Notes under the pieces: generated by a model
Told to the model about the DNA's origin: nothing
Databases searched by the model: none
Seen by the model: the letters and a program-made list of their open reading frames with translations, nothing else
DNA from: Halopiger aswanensis
GTDB lineage: Archaea; Halobacteriota; Halobacteria; Halobacteriales; Natrialbaceae
Reading direction: 5' to 3'
Length of the DNA stretch: 64,000 bases
Assembly (NCBI RefSeq): GCF_003610195.1
Contig: NZ_RAPO01000001.1
Span: forward strand, 62,001-126,000
Program-made: the position numbers and the translations under genes
Shown here: positions 26,759 through 36,211 of the stretch, piece after piece
How positions within the stretch are numbered: the stretch's first letter is position 1
Layout: each line of letters begins with the position of its first letter

Positions 26759-27646
26759 TCAGCACGTCGCGTAGAACCCGTGAATTTCTCCGTCGTCCGT
26801 GACGTGCAGATCGAGTCCTTCTGCGGAGAGGTCGCCGCTCGAGCCGCTGTCGGCCGTCGGTCGGAGGGCATCGGCGATCTCGGCTGCGAGGTCCGATTCG
26901 TCGTCGTAGCCGTCGATATCCTCCTCGAGTTGCGGTAACTGCACGGCGACTACGTCCTCGGCCGCACAGTCGACGCCGAACGCGTCGGGATCGGCCGGCT
27001 CGGGGTTCGCGTCGCCGTAGTCGCTCGCGATGAGGGCTCGATTCCAGTACTCGGCGAACGCCGCGAGGTCGGCGTCGTAGGTTCGCGAATCGGCCGCACC
27101 GCGATCGGTCTCGAGTTCCTCGTGGACCAGTTCCGCCGTCCGATCGAGGTCGATCCCGCCGGCCTGACTCCCGTTTCCGGGTGCGTCCGGCGGCGACGGC
27201 GGCCCGATTCCCGGCAGCACCGACGGCGGCACGATGCCGGTCGCGAACAGCGCGACGACGAGCCCGATGACGACCAGAATCGGCGCGTACGGCTTCGCCA
27301 ACTCGAGCCAGCTCGGCGTTTCGAGCTCCCGATCGATCTCGTCGTAGGTCTGTTCGGTTTGCTCGAGGTCGGGATTGCCGCAGCGAGAACAGGGCGGATT
27401 GTTCCTGACGTGATCCCGCCCGCAGTTCGGGCATCGCCAGACGTACTGGGTGCCGGTGTCGACGGTTCCCGGTGTGGCGCCGTCGAGTTCGTCGGGCGCA
27501 CCGCTCGTGCCCGCACCGCCGTTCGCGTTGCTCGAGTCCTCGTCCGCGCGGACGACGGCCTTCTCGAAGACGTTGTGCCCGCATTCGTCGCAGGGTGGGT
27601 CGTTCTCCGCGTGAGGCTTCCCACACCAGGTGCACCGCCACTTCAC
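26759..27646 (-). CDS. Double zinc-ribbon membrane protein
   Basis: This 295-residue protein has two N-terminal zinc ribbons, CTWCGKPHAENDPPCDECGH and CPNCGRDHVRNNPPCSRCG, sharing the pattern NDPPC/NNPPC. One membrane helix (PILVVIGLVVALFATGIVPPSVL) follows and then an extracytoplasmic domain with AELVHEELETDRGAADSRTY and DADLAAFAEYWNRALIAS. The latter weakly recalls CAP/SCP domains but lacks their histidines. The start is a GTG at 27646, since the first ribbon begins at residue 4. It follows hisF on the same strand after a repeat-rich gap. Confidence 0.72.
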   Translation of the reverse strand: MKWRCTWCGKPHAENDPPCDECGHNVFEKAVVRADEDSSNANGGAGTSGAPDELDGATPGTVDTGTQYVWRCPNCGRDHVRNNPPCSRCGNPDLEQTEQTYDEIDRELETPSWLELAKPYAPILVVIGLVVALFATGIVPPSVLPGIGPPSPPDAPGNGSQAGGIDLDRTAELVHEELETDRGAADSRTYDADLAAFAEYWNRALIASDYGDANPEPADPDAFGVDCAAEDVVAVQLPQLEEDIDGYDDESDLAAEIADALRPTADSGSSGDLSAEGLDLHVTDDGEIHGFYATC

Positions 27647-27682
27647 TGCTTCTAGCGGTTGACTGCGAGAGAATAAGCGTGT

Positions 27683-27741
27683 CGGGTCGATGGCACGACG
27701 GCACGACGGCACGGCCACGACGGCGTAGCCGTCACGACCCG
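27683..27741. repeat. Short tandem repeats and nested hairpins behind hisF
   Basis: GGCACGAC is repeated in tandem from 27692. CGGGTCG at 27683-27689 pairs with CGACCCG at 27735-27741, and inside it GACGGC-GTA-GCCGTC (27719-27733) forms a tight hairpin. The block sits 12 bp beyond the hisF stop at 27754. A transcription end signal is possible, though no T-run follows on the minus strand. Confidence 0.45.
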
Positions 27742-27753
27742 TCGAACGCGACT

Positions 27754-28569
27754 TCAGAGCCGGACCGGCACGCCGCGTTCGTCCAGATACTCCTTGGTCT
27801 CCTCGATCGAGTAGTCGCCGAAGTGGAAGATCGACGCCGCCAGCCCGGCGTCCGCGTCGGCCTCGGTGAACACGTCGTACATGTCCTCCGGACCGCCACA
27901 GCCCGAGGAGGCGATGACCGGCGTGTCGACGGTCTCCGAGACCGCCGTCGTCAGCGGGAGGTCGTAGCCGTCCTTGGTGCCGTCCTTGTCGATCGAGTTG
28001 ACGAAGAGTTCGCCCGCGCCGCGGGATTCGGCTTCGGCGGCCCACTCCATGACGTCGATGCCGGTCCCCTCGCGGCCGCCCTTCTTGGTGCACTCGAACC
28101 AGCAGGACTCGCCGTCGACCTCGACGTAGTGTTCGCCTCGCTCGTCGTACCGGCGCTTGGCGTCGACGCTGATGACGATACACTGGCTGCCGAAGGCCTT
28201 CGCACCCTCGTTGACGAGTTCGGGGCGCTCTAAGGCGCCGGTGGTAATCGAGACCTTGTCCGCGCCGGCGCGGAGGGTTTCCTTGATGTCCTCGGTGGTG
28301 CGGATGCCGCCGCCGACGGTCAGCGGAATGAAGACCTCGTCGGCGACGTCGCGGACGACGTCCAGCATGGTCTCGCGGCCCTCCGCGGAGGCGGTGATAT
28401 CGAGGAAGACGAACTCGTCGGCCCCGGACTCGTTGTACGCCTTGGCCATCTCGACGGGGTCGCCGGTGTACTCGAGGTCCTCGAAGTGGACGCCGGTGTA
28501 GACCGCCGGATCCCCGTCTTCGTCCAGGTCGACGTCGATACACGGGATGATTCGCTTTGTCAGTGCCAT
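27754..28569 (-). CDS. hisF: Imidazole glycerol phosphate synthase cyclase subunit HisF
   Basis: This 271-residue TIM barrel makes imidazole glycerol phosphate and AICAR in histidine synthesis, using ammonia from the HisH glutaminase. Catalytic Asp12 ([10 protein letters not shown]) and Asp136 (VISVDAKRR) are present. Phosphate-binding loops [12 protein letters not shown] and [11 protein letters not shown] are also present. An insert typical of haloarchaea ([16 protein letters not shown]) lies after the first strand. HisH is not in the window; haloarchaeal his genes are commonly scattered. Confidence 0.96.
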   Translation of the reverse strand: MALTKRIIPCIDVDLDEDGDPAVYTGVHFEDLEYTGDPVEMAKAYNESGADEFVFLDITASAEGRETMLDVVRDVADEVFIPLTVGGGIRTTEDIKETLRAGADKVSITTGALERPELVNEGAKAFGSQCIVISVDAKRRYDERGEHYVEVDGESCWFECTKKGGREGTGIDVMEWAAEAESRGAGELFVNSIDKDGTKDGYDLPLTTAVSETVDTPVIASSGCGGPEDMYDVFTEADADAGLAASIFHFGDYSIEETKEYLDERGVPVRL

Positions 28570-28655
28570 GAACGGTGGTTCTTATCGGGTGTTGGCACCC
28601 GGGGTAGTAAAGGCGTCTGGATCGGACAATTCGCGCCGTCAGTTGCTGGACGGGA

Positions 28656-30056
28656 TCACGCGGCGAACAACCGCTCTCGGAGCGCCGTCACGGCCGCCGG
28701 CAGGGCCTCGAGTTGGGCCCGGACGCGGGCGTAGTTACCGACCTCCTCGCCGAGCGAGACGACCACGTCGGGATCGTTGTCGGCGGCCCGCCGAACGTTG
28801 TCGTCGACCCAACTGAGCGACCGCAGGGTCTCGGCGAGGCGAAACGCGCCCGGTGATGGCACATCCGGTGGAAACTCCTCGCGCGCCGCAGTCGCCGCCT
28901 CGAGCGCGGCCGTTCGCTCGGTCCGAATCTCGTCGATCGTTTCCGGCGTCGCGATCGCCCCGTCCTGCAACCGGTCGCGGACGGTCTCGAACGCCCGGTA
29001 TGTCTGCTCGAACTCGAGCGCGCGTGCGAGTCCCGTCGCGAGGTCACCGTCATCGCGGGCGTCCGTCATCCCCTCGCGGGCGTCCTCGACGCGCCGACCG
29101 ATGTCCCAGGCGAACAGTCGACGACGCTGGTCCTCGAGGTCGTCCAGCCCGACCGCCTCGTACCACTCCTCACCGTCTTGGCTCGGAAACCCGGTTTCGT
29201 CGGCGCGATCGATCGAGCGTTCGAGCGCAGTGTCGAACGCCGACTCGAGGTCGATCGGCCCTGTCGCGGCGTCGTCGATGTCGGCTGCGTACCGGCCGTC
29301 GAAGTGGTCCCAGACGCGTGCCGTCGCGGTCGCGAACTCGAGCTCACCCGCGGCGTCCCCGATGTCGACGACGCTCGCGGCCGGATCGACGGTCCACTGC
29401 TCGAGCACGTGCTCGGCCCACCCGAGGTCGTCCTCCCGTCGGTGCCAGTACAGCGCCGCTCGAAGCCGTCCGCTATCGGTATCGACTCCCCGATAGTCGG
29501 TCGCCGCCCGCCGGTCTCGGATCGTCGGGCGAACGGCTTCGTGTTCATCCTCGAGTTCGCCGACGAGTTGCGCCCGATCGGCGTCGATTGCGGTCAGCGC
29601 CGTCGCCGCCGCTCGAGCCGCGTCCCGCGCGCCCCTCGTTTCGCGGAGTCGGCGGTACCGGTTCGCGGCCGGGTCCGAATCGTCGCTCTCGGCACTGACG
29701 CGGTCCCGAATTTCGCGGGCTTCGTCCCGATCGTCGGCGATCTCCTCGCGAACGACGCCGTTCGGAACGTCGTCGGCGGTGAGCGACGACGGGACCGACT
29801 CGAGGAGCGAGTCGATCCGCTCGAGTTCGTCCTCGAGCGCGCCTCGAGTCGGCTGGACCGGCGCCGGCCACTCGATCGTCGGTCCCGTCAGGTCCGCCAA
29901 CAGGGTTTCGGCGTCCGCTGCGGTAAACGACGGCGCGGCGTCGTCTTCCCAGGGGAGGTCGGTGCTGCCACAGCCGGCGATGGCGACGCTGCCGCCGGCC
30001 GCGAGGGCGGCGAGGAATCCGCGGCGTCGGAGACGCGGTTGACGGTCAGCAGTCAT
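28656..30056 (-). CDS. Tat-exported helical lipoprotein of unknown function
   Basis: This 466-residue protein starts with a twin-arginine signal (RLRRRGFLAALAAGG) and lipobox IAGC at about residue 29. The rest is almost wholly alpha-helical and acidic, with long helices such as REEIADDRDEAREIRDRVSA and RTERTAALEAATAAREEF. No enzyme motif or named domain is recognised. Its start overlaps the stop of the preceding lipoprotein gene by 4 bp (ATGA), so the two are coupled and may form one surface complex. Confidence 0.78.
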   Translation of the reverse strand: MTADRQPRLRRRGFLAALAAGGSVAIAGCGSTDLPWEDDAAPSFTAADAETLLADLTGPTIEWPAPVQPTRGALEDELERIDSLLESVPSSLTADDVPNGVVREEIADDRDEAREIRDRVSAESDDSDPAANRYRRLRETRGARDAARAAATALTAIDADRAQLVGELEDEHEAVRPTIRDRRAATDYRGVDTDSGRLRAALYWHRREDDLGWAEHVLEQWTVDPAASVVDIGDAAGELEFATATARVWDHFDGRYAADIDDAATGPIDLESAFDTALERSIDRADETGFPSQDGEEWYEAVGLDDLEDQRRRLFAWDIGRRVEDAREGMTDARDDGDLATGLARALEFEQTYRAFETVRDRLQDGAIATPETIDEIRTERTAALEAATAAREEFPPDVPSPGAFRLAETLRSLSWVDDNVRRAADNDPDVVVSLGEEVGNYARVRAQLEALPAAVTALRERLFAA

Positions 30057-30784
30057 TCGTCCCCGCCCTCCGTTCCCCCAGAGACTGCCGTCGAATTCGA
30101 TTCGCCGGCCGTCGCGTTCGACTCGGTCGACTCGTTCCCCTCGCCTGCCGACTCACCACCGTAGCGAGCTGCCCGCTCTGAATCCCGACACCTGTGGCTC
30201 TCGGAACTCGAGAAACTCGAGGGCGCCTCGTCGTAAGGCCGCTGCACGCGGATAACGATCGCTTCGACGAGTTCTTTGTCGGCCTCGCAGGGCGTCGTGG
30301 CGTCTTTTAGCGTCTGGCAGTACTCCGTTCGAAACTCGTCGTCGCCGGCCCGAACCGCGACGAGGCGCCGCCGGTAGCAGTCCTCGATCGACCGCTGTTC
30401 GACGACGACCGATTCGTTCTCGAAGTCGGTCGCCTCGACGAACTCGCGGATTCGGCTCGCGTCGGGCTCGCTCGTCTCGATTCGCAGGGCCGTCGCAGCC
30501 TCGTCGTCGACGACGAATACTCGCTCCCGTCTGCTCCTGTAGCCGTCGCGGTCGGCGGCCGCCTCGGCCGCTTCCTCGTCCTGATGGACGAAAATCTCGT
30601 TTTCGGCCGACCGGACCGCGATCGATTCGTACTCGTGGCTCGACTCGAGCGTCGTCCCTTCGCTCGCGCTGTGTTCGACGGTGGTACCGCTGCCGTCGCT
30701 GCCGGCACACCCTGCGACGGCGAGTGCAAGCGTACTGCCCGCAGTAGCGAGTAGTCGTCTGCGAGAAACCGTTGTGGAGGGCAT
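30053..30784 (-). CDS. Tat-exported lipoprotein, first of a coupled pair
   Basis: This 243-residue protein begins MPSTTVSRRRLLATAGS and has a lipobox VAGC at about residue 25. A mixed alpha/beta domain follows, with FVEATDFENESVVVEQRSIEDCYRRRLVAVRA in pieces and paired Cys residues (EDCYRR, EYCQTL, TPCEAD, HRCRDS) that could form disulfides outside the cell. The C-terminus is a Ser/Asn/Glu-rich tail. The ATG at 30784 is chosen because the Tat motif then lies at the N-terminus; an upstream extension is not signal-like. Function unknown. Confidence 0.75.
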   Translation of the reverse strand: MPSTTVSRRRLLATAGSTLALAVAGCAGSDGSGTTVEHSASEGTTLESSHEYESIAVRSAENEIFVHQDEEAAEAAADRDGYRSRRERVFVVDDEAATALRIETSEPDASRIREFVEATDFENESVVVEQRSIEDCYRRRLVAVRAGDDEFRTEYCQTLKDATTPCEADKELVEAIVIRVQRPYDEAPSSFSSSESHRCRDSERAARYGGESAGEGNESTESNATAGESNSTAVSGGTEGGDE

Positions 30785-30886
30785 TGCCGCCGCTTCTCCC
30801 GCCGTTAGTAAATACTTTGATATGATCCGACGGCTGCTCTCTCCCGTGTAGGTGTTTTTAAGACCGCGAGGGGTCAACACGCGAGT

Positions 30887-31090
30887 ATGGCAGACACGGA
30901 CGATACGCACGACAGTCCAGCGGAGCACGGGAGCGACACGGGCGCCGACGTCGGCCACGATCTCGAGGCCGAGCGGACGACGGCACCGATGAGTGACTAC
31001 TCCTCGCGAGCCGTCGGCGTCGGCGCGTTCGTGCTCGTGGTCGGGGCGGCGATTGCCTTCGGCATCCCCCTCCTCACGATCGCGCTGTAG
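30887..31090 (+). CDS. Small single-helix membrane protein (DUF7550-like)
   Basis: This 67-residue protein has an acidic, His-containing N-terminal half and one C-terminal membrane helix (AVGVGAFVLVVGAAIAFGIPLLTIAL). From memory it matches the small haloarchaeal DUF7550 family, whose role is unknown. It is divergent from the lipoprotein pair and ends 7 bp before the converging ribbon-helix-helix gene. Confidence 0.7.
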   Translation: MADTDDTHDSPAEHGSDTGADVGHDLEAERTTAPMSDYSSRAVGVGAFVLVVGAAIAFGIPLLTIAL

Positions 31091-31097
31091 GCCGGAG

Positions 31098-31331
31098 TTA
31101 GAAGACGTATTCGTCGTCGTGGCCCATCATTCCGTCGTCTTCGAGACCGGTGCCGCCACCGGTGCCTGTACCTTCCTCTTCGTCCATCGGCCCGCTGGTC
31201 TTGTAGGCCTTAATGCCCGTCGAGAGGAGGTCCTCGATCGCCTCCTCGCGATTGACGAACTCGCCGCGCTCGACCATCTGGGCGATCTGCATCTCGAGGT
31301 GTTCCGGGATGGTGATCTCTACTTTCGGCAT
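31098..31331 (-). CDS. Ribbon-helix-helix protein (CopG-like, DUF7120-like)
   Basis: This 77-residue protein has an N-terminal ribbon-helix-helix fold: PKVEITIPEHLEMQIAQMVE forms the strand and first helix, NREEAIEDLLSTGIKAYK the second helix. The tail is Gly/Asp-rich. The family binds DNA as a dimer of paired strands. No target is obvious; the neighbours are small membrane proteins. Confidence 0.8.
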   Translation of the reverse strand: MPKVEITIPEHLEMQIAQMVERGEFVNREEAIEDLLSTGIKAYKTSGPMDEEEGTGTGGGTGLEDDGMMGHDDEYVF

Positions 31332-31557
31332 CTGATTCGGCTTTCGGTGAGGGGGTATTTAGGTTTGACGGGGATTCTGCACGCGCAGAAAAGCCTTGCG
31401 TCGGCGTTCGAATCGGCGGTTTGTGCCACATTCCGATCCGCTCGCGGAGCCACCAGCGGCTCACGAGGTTCGGTCTGGGACGCAGAAACGGAATCCGCAA
31501 CGGAGGGCGCGACTCGAATGTCGCGGTCGTCAGCGGTTAGCGGTTCCCTGAAACCGA

Positions 31558-31857
31558 TTACCGGTTGCCCATCATCGAGTCGAACGCGTTCTTGAGCGTC
31601 GTCCCGGGCTGGGTGATCGAATCGAGTTGCTGGCGTATCTTGCGCTGGTTGAAGTAACTCGCGAACGCGAGGATTGTCGGCGGCCAGAGGCCGACGAACA
31701 GTCCGCGTTCGGTCTCTCCGCGCAGGAAGAAGTAGTACCACGAGAGGGCGACTGATGCCGCGGACGCGAGGAACGCGGGCCCCATCGCTTGTTCGCCGAC
31801 TTCCTCGGCTGCCTCTCCGGACATTTCCTGTTCCGTCATCTGTTGTCTACTCGCCAT
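31558..31857 (-). CDS. Small membrane protein of unknown function
   Basis: This 99-residue protein has a charged N-terminus and two probable membrane helices, FLASAASVALSWYYFFL and GLFVGLWPPTILAFASYF. A C-terminal segment RKIRQQLDSITQPGTTLKNAFDSMMGNR follows. I do not recognise the family. An in-frame ATG at 31839 is an alternative start. The 226 bp between it and the ribbon-helix-helix gene show nothing notable. Confidence 0.68.
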   Translation of the reverse strand: MASRQQMTEQEMSGEAAEEVGEQAMGPAFLASAASVALSWYYFFLRGETERGLFVGLWPPTILAFASYFNQRKIRQQLDSITQPGTTLKNAFDSMMGNR

Positions 31858-32102
31858 GCATTGCGTTGGTGGGCGAGTTGCTACTAAGGGATGACGAGGG
31901 TTTCAGCCCGTATGCTGGTATTATAACGGACGCAGGACCGTTTCACACCGTTTCGAGCCCCCGTTACAGTGGGTAACAGAGTCTTTCTCCGGCCGTTCCT
32001 CTCATTTGCGACCGGATTAGTTCGGTAACGGCTGATGGCGTCCGCCGCGCTGCTCGAGCCAGCAGGGCAGAGCGTCACACCTACGGCTATCCGGACGAAG
32101 TG

Positions 32103-32702
32103 ATGGACATGACGAAGGACGTTACGGACCTCTACCAGGAGTTCGGCGACGATCGGCTCCCGTCGGGACAACGCGAAACCTCGGCGTTTCCCGTCCTCTC
32201 GAAGAGCGGAACCCCTGACTGGGACCCCGAGACGTGGGAGTTCACCGTCACCGGCGCGGTCGACGAGGAACTGTCGTTCTCGTGGGACGAGTTCCGCGAC
32301 CTGCCCAGCGAGACCCAGCGACAGGACTTCCACTGCGTGACCGGCTGGAGCAAGTTCGACTGTGAATTCACCGGCGTTCCCTTCACCGAGATCGCCGATC
32401 GTGCCGGCGTCCACGACGACGCCGTTCACGTCATGTTCTCCGCACTGGACGGCTACACGACCGACCTCTCGCTCGAGGACTGCATGCGCGAGGAGGTCCT
32501 GTTCACCTGGGCGTTCAACGGCGAGGAACTCCCCGAAGACCACGGCGGCCCGCTCCGAGTCGTCACGCCGCACAAGTACGCCTACAAGGGCGCGAAGTGG
32601 GTCGACGGCGTCGAGTTCCTCACGGAGCCCGAGCGCGGCTACTGGGAGAAGCGCGGCTACTCCCAGACGGCGAACCCGTGGCGAGAGGAGCGATATAGTT
32701 AG
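32103..32702 (+). CDS. Molybdopterin-binding oxidoreductase, sulfite-oxidase fold
   Basis: This 199-residue soluble protein carries the sulfite oxidase/YedY molybdopterin core. The molybdenum-ligand Cys78 lies in DFHCVTGWSKFD, and conserved segments GVPFTEIADRAGV, MFSALDGYTTDLSL and TPHKYAYKGAKWV are present. No Tat signal or heme domain is seen, so it probably works in the cytoplasm, and its electron partner and substrate are unknown. An in-frame GTG at 32100 and ATG at 32109 are alternative starts. It precedes menF by 32 bp, close enough for co-transcription. Confidence 0.87.
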   Translation: MDMTKDVTDLYQEFGDDRLPSGQRETSAFPVLSKSGTPDWDPETWEFTVTGAVDEELSFSWDEFRDLPSETQRQDFHCVTGWSKFDCEFTGVPFTEIADRAGVHDDAVHVMFSALDGYTTDLSLEDCMREEVLFTWAFNGEELPEDHGGPLRVVTPHKYAYKGAKWVDGVEFLTEPERGYWEKRGYSQTANPWREERYS

Positions 32703-32734
32703 GCTGAAGGCGCGGCGGTCCTGACCATCGTGCG

Positions 32735-34198
32735 ATGGACCGGACGTCGGGCGAGCGGGAGGTCGAAGGCCGGCTGGTAGGCGACGCTGCCACCCGGAGT
32801 GTGGCGGCCGACGGCGAGTTGGTGAGCCGCAGCCGTGAACTCGAGGACGTCTCATTCGGCGCAATTGCGGCCGCCGACGTCGACGAGCTCGATGCTGACA
32901 CCGCCACAGCGGCCGACCGAACCGACCGCGCACGCATCCAGTGGGCGGCACCCGACGGCCTCGAGCTCGTCGGTCGCGGCGTAGCCGCGCGATTCGTCGC
33001 AACCGGGCCCGAGCGGTTCGCCGAGGTCCGACGACAGGCGAGCCGCGCGTTCGACGGCCTCGAGCACGACGGCCCGGACGTCGCTCGCCCGCGGGCCGTC
33101 GGCGGCTTCGCATTCCACGATTATCACGCCGCCGACCGCACGGATTCCGATGCTACTGCGGGTTCGACGCCGAACCCGCATCCGAACTGGGACGAGTTCG
33201 ACGCCGCTTCCTTCGTGATCCCCCGCGTGTTCGTCGTCCGAAGCGCCGACGGCGAGGACGAGGGCACGTGGCTCACGGCCGTCGGCGCCGACGCTGACGA
33301 GGCGACGACACGACTCGAGCGCTGGCACGATCACGTTGCGGAGCTCCCGGCGATGCAGCCAAGCGGCGCGGGTCCCGGCGTCGCCGCGACCCACCGAACC
33401 ACCGCACCCGACGAGTGGCGAGCCGGGATCGAAACCGCCCTCGAGCGAATCGCCGACGGCCGCCTCACGAAGGTCGTTCTCGCGCAGGCGCTGTCGGTCG
33501 ACCTCGAGGGCCCGATCGACGTCGGCGCGACGCTCGAACGGCTCCGCCGGGAGTATCCGAACTGCTACCGGTTCCGGATCGGTCGCGAGGGCGGGGTCAC
33601 CTTCTTCGGCGCGCCGCCCGAGCGGCTGGTCGCGAAACGCGGCCCTCGAGTGGCGACCGAGGCGCTCGCGGGCTCCGCGCCACGGGGTGAGACCCCCGAG
33701 GAGGACGATGGACACGCCGATCGGCTGCTCGAGAGCGACAAACTCCGACGCGAGCACGAACTGGTCGTCGACGCGATCCGCGACCAGCTCGCGCCGCTCG
33801 CGCGGGATCTCGAGATCGACGAGCGGACGATCCGAAAGCTGGCGACGATCCAGCACCTCCGGACGCCGATCGAGGCGACGCTGAACGGTGATCGCCACGT
33901 CCTCGAGATCGTCGAAGCGCTGCACCCGACGCCCGCCGTCGGCGGGATGCCGCCCGACGCGGCCTGGGAAACGATCCGCGAGACGGAACCGTTCGATCGC
34001 GGCTGGTACGCCGCGCCGGTCGGCTGGTTCGACGCCGACGGGGACGGCGAGTTTGCGGTCGGCCTCCGTTCCGGAATCGCGACCGACGAGGCGGTCACGC
34101 TGTTCGCGGGCAGCGGCATCGTCGCCGACAGCGACCCCGACGAGGAGTGGGAGGAAGTGCAGTTGAAGTTCCGGCCGATTCTCGACGAGTTACGATAA
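32735..34198 (+). CDS. menF: Isochorismate synthase
   Basis: This 487-residue enzyme turns chorismate into isochorismate, the entry to menaquinone synthesis. The C-terminal chorismate-binding domain shows LAGSAPRGETPEED, LHPTPAVGGMPPDAA and AAPVGWFDADGDGEFAVGLRSG. The N-terminal half is variable and acidic, as usual. It is 34 bp before menD, which uses its product. Menaquinone is the main respiratory quinone of haloarchaea. Salicylate or anthranilate synthases share the fold, but the neighbours settle the call. Confidence 0.94.
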   Translation: MDRTSGEREVEGRLVGDAATRSVAADGELVSRSRELEDVSFGAIAAADVDELDADTATAADRTDRARIQWAAPDGLELVGRGVAARFVATGPERFAEVRRQASRAFDGLEHDGPDVARPRAVGGFAFHDYHAADRTDSDATAGSTPNPHPNWDEFDAASFVIPRVFVVRSADGEDEGTWLTAVGADADEATTRLERWHDHVAELPAMQPSGAGPGVAATHRTTAPDEWRAGIETALERIADGRLTKVVLAQALSVDLEGPIDVGATLERLRREYPNCYRFRIGREGGVTFFGAPPERLVAKRGPRVATEALAGSAPRGETPEEDDGHADRLLESDKLRREHELVVDAIRDQLAPLARDLEIDERTIRKLATIQHLRTPIEATLNGDRHVLEIVEALHPTPAVGGMPPDAAWETIRETEPFDRGWYAAPVGWFDADGDGEFAVGLRSGIATDEAVTLFAGSGIVADSDPDEEWEEVQLKFRPILDELR

Positions 34199-34232
34199 CG
34201 ATTCCATTGCCGTTTGCAACTCCACAACACGC

Positions 34233-36047
34233 ATGAGCGCACCGAACCGCGCGACCCTCTGGGGTCGCGTCCTCGCCGACGAACTCGCCGCCGGCGGCCT
34301 CGAGGCCGCCTGTATCGCCCCGGGGAGCCGCTCGACGCCGCTGACGGTTGCCTTCGCCGAACACCCAGAGATCGACGTCTACTCGCACTTAGACGAGCGC
34401 TCGGCGGCCTACTTCGCGCTCGGCCGGGCGCGTCGCACCGGCGAGCCGACGGCCCTGATCTGCACGTCGGGCACTGCGGCGGCGAACTTCCACCCCGCCG
34501 TCATCGAGGCGAGCCAGGCCCGCGTGCCGCTGCTCGTACTCACCGCCGATCGGCCGCCCGAACTCCGCGATAGCGGCGCGAACCAGACGATCGACCAGGT
34601 CAAGCTCTACGGCGACGCCGTCCGGTGGTACGCCGAGCTTCCCGAACCCGAGGCCGACGAGCGGAAGGTCCGCAGCCTCCGAACGACCGCCGCGCGGGCG
34701 CTCTCGGAGACCGTCGGCGTCGAACCCGGCCCCGTCCACCTCAACTGCCCGTTCAAGAAACCCCTCGAGCCGCTCGAGGTTCCCGACGCCGTCCCCGAGT
34801 CCTTCGGTGAGACGCTCGCCGGACGCGGGCGGGACGGTCCGTTCGTCGAAACGGATCGCGGGCGGCGGACGCTCGAGGCGGACGCCGACGGATTGCGGTC
34901 GCTTACCGAGGCGCTTCAGACCGCCGAGCGGCCGCTGATCGTCGCCGGGCCCGCGGATCCGCGGGACCTGCAGGAACTCGAGCCCGACGCGGTCGTCGAC
35001 CTCGCCGAACGCGTCGGCGCGCCGATCCTCGCCGATCCCCTGTCGGGGCTGCGGTTCGGTTCGCACGTTCGTGCGCGCGAGGATCCTCTGATCTACGGCG
35101 GCTACGACACCTACGTCGACGCGCTCGAGGATCCGGACGTCGTCCTCCGGTTCGGCGCGTCGCCGACGTCGAAACCGCTGCGCCACGCGCTGCGCGACGC
35201 CGACGCCCGCCAGTTCGTGGTCGACCCCGCGGGGGCGTGGCGCGAGGCGACCTTTACCGCGACCGATCTGCTCGCGGCGACGTCCGCGTCGGTCGTGGAG
35301 GGTCTACTCGAGGTGCTCGACTCTGGATCTACTGCCGAGACGGACACGGACGACGCATGGCTCGAGCAGTTCGCCGCCGCCGAGCGGAACCACTGGGCGG
35401 TCCACGACGAGGCGCGAACCGACGACGCGCTCGAGTCCGAGCCGCTCGAGGGCGCCGTCCTCGCGTCGGTCTTCGAAACGGCGCCCGATCCGGCGACGGT
35501 GTTCGTCTCGAACAGCATGCCGATCCGAGATGCGGAACGGTTCGGCCGGCCTCGAGCCGCCGACCTGACGGTCCTCGCGAATCGCGGCGCCAGCGGTATC
35601 GACGGCATCGAGAGCACGGCGCTGGGGGCCGGCAGCGCGACCGACCAGGACGAACCGCTCGTGCTCGTCACCGGCGATCTGGCCTTCTACCACGACGCGA
35701 ACGGGTTGCTCGCCGTCGACCGATGCGACGTCGACGCCACGATCGTCCTGCTGGACAACGACGGCGGCGGCATCTTCCACAAACTCCCCATCGAGGCGTT
35801 CGACCCGCCGTTTACCGACCAGTTCAAGACGCCCCACGGGATCGAGTTCGAATCGCTCGGGGAGGCGTACGGCCTCGAGTTCGAGCGGGTCGAACCCCAC
35901 GAGTTCGACGACGCGTATTGCGAGTCGCTCGAGCGCGAGGGAACGCAGGTGCTGTCCGTCGGGTTCGACGCCGAGCGGAGTCATCGGCGGCGAGAGGAAC
36001 TCGCAGAGCGTGTGGCCGACAGCGTTGACGAGACGCGACGCGACTGA
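34233..36047 (+). CDS. menD: SEPHCHC synthase MenD
   Basis: This 604-residue thiamine-diphosphate enzyme joins isochorismate and 2-oxoglutarate to give 2-succinyl-5-enolpyruvyl-6-hydroxy-3-cyclohexene-1-carboxylate. Family segments are CIAPGSRSTPLTVAF, CTSGTAAANFHPAVIEA, SNSMPIRDAERFG, NRGASGIDG and the cofactor site VTGDLAFYHDANGLLA with LLDNDGGGIFHKLP. Length fits the family. It follows menF closely; a gap with no gene separates it from the converging transporter gene. Confidence 0.96.
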   Translation: MSAPNRATLWGRVLADELAAGGLEAACIAPGSRSTPLTVAFAEHPEIDVYSHLDERSAAYFALGRARRTGEPTALICTSGTAAANFHPAVIEASQARVPLLVLTADRPPELRDSGANQTIDQVKLYGDAVRWYAELPEPEADERKVRSLRTTAARALSETVGVEPGPVHLNCPFKKPLEPLEVPDAVPESFGETLAGRGRDGPFVETDRGRRTLEADADGLRSLTEALQTAERPLIVAGPADPRDLQELEPDAVVDLAERVGAPILADPLSGLRFGSHVRAREDPLIYGGYDTYVDALEDPDVVLRFGASPTSKPLRHALRDADARQFVVDPAGAWREATFTATDLLAATSASVVEGLLEVLDSGSTAETDTDDAWLEQFAAAERNHWAVHDEARTDDALESEPLEGAVLASVFETAPDPATVFVSNSMPIRDAERFGRPRAADLTVLANRGASGIDGIESTALGAGSATDQDEPLVLVTGDLAFYHDANGLLAVDRCDVDATIVLLDNDGGGIFHKLPIEAFDPPFTDQFKTPHGIEFESLGEAYGLEFERVEPHEFDDAYCESLEREGTQVLSVGFDAERSHRRREELAERVADSVDETRRD

Positions 36048-36211
36048 GTGTTGATCCTTCTCCGGCTAGTCTCGAGGAGTTGACCTGCTGATTGCCTGCT
36101 TCAGGCTGCGTCGCGACGGCCACGGTCGCTGACCGATACCGACCGAATAAATCTCATATCGCTATATCAAACAGGGCTTAATTCGGGTCCGCAATCTACT
36201 CCCTGAATTCG

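Noticed and set aside
26759-28543. 594-residue reading of the zinc-ribbon gene extending into hisF
   Set aside because: The extension is a shadow of hisF; the first zinc ribbon begins at GTG 27646.
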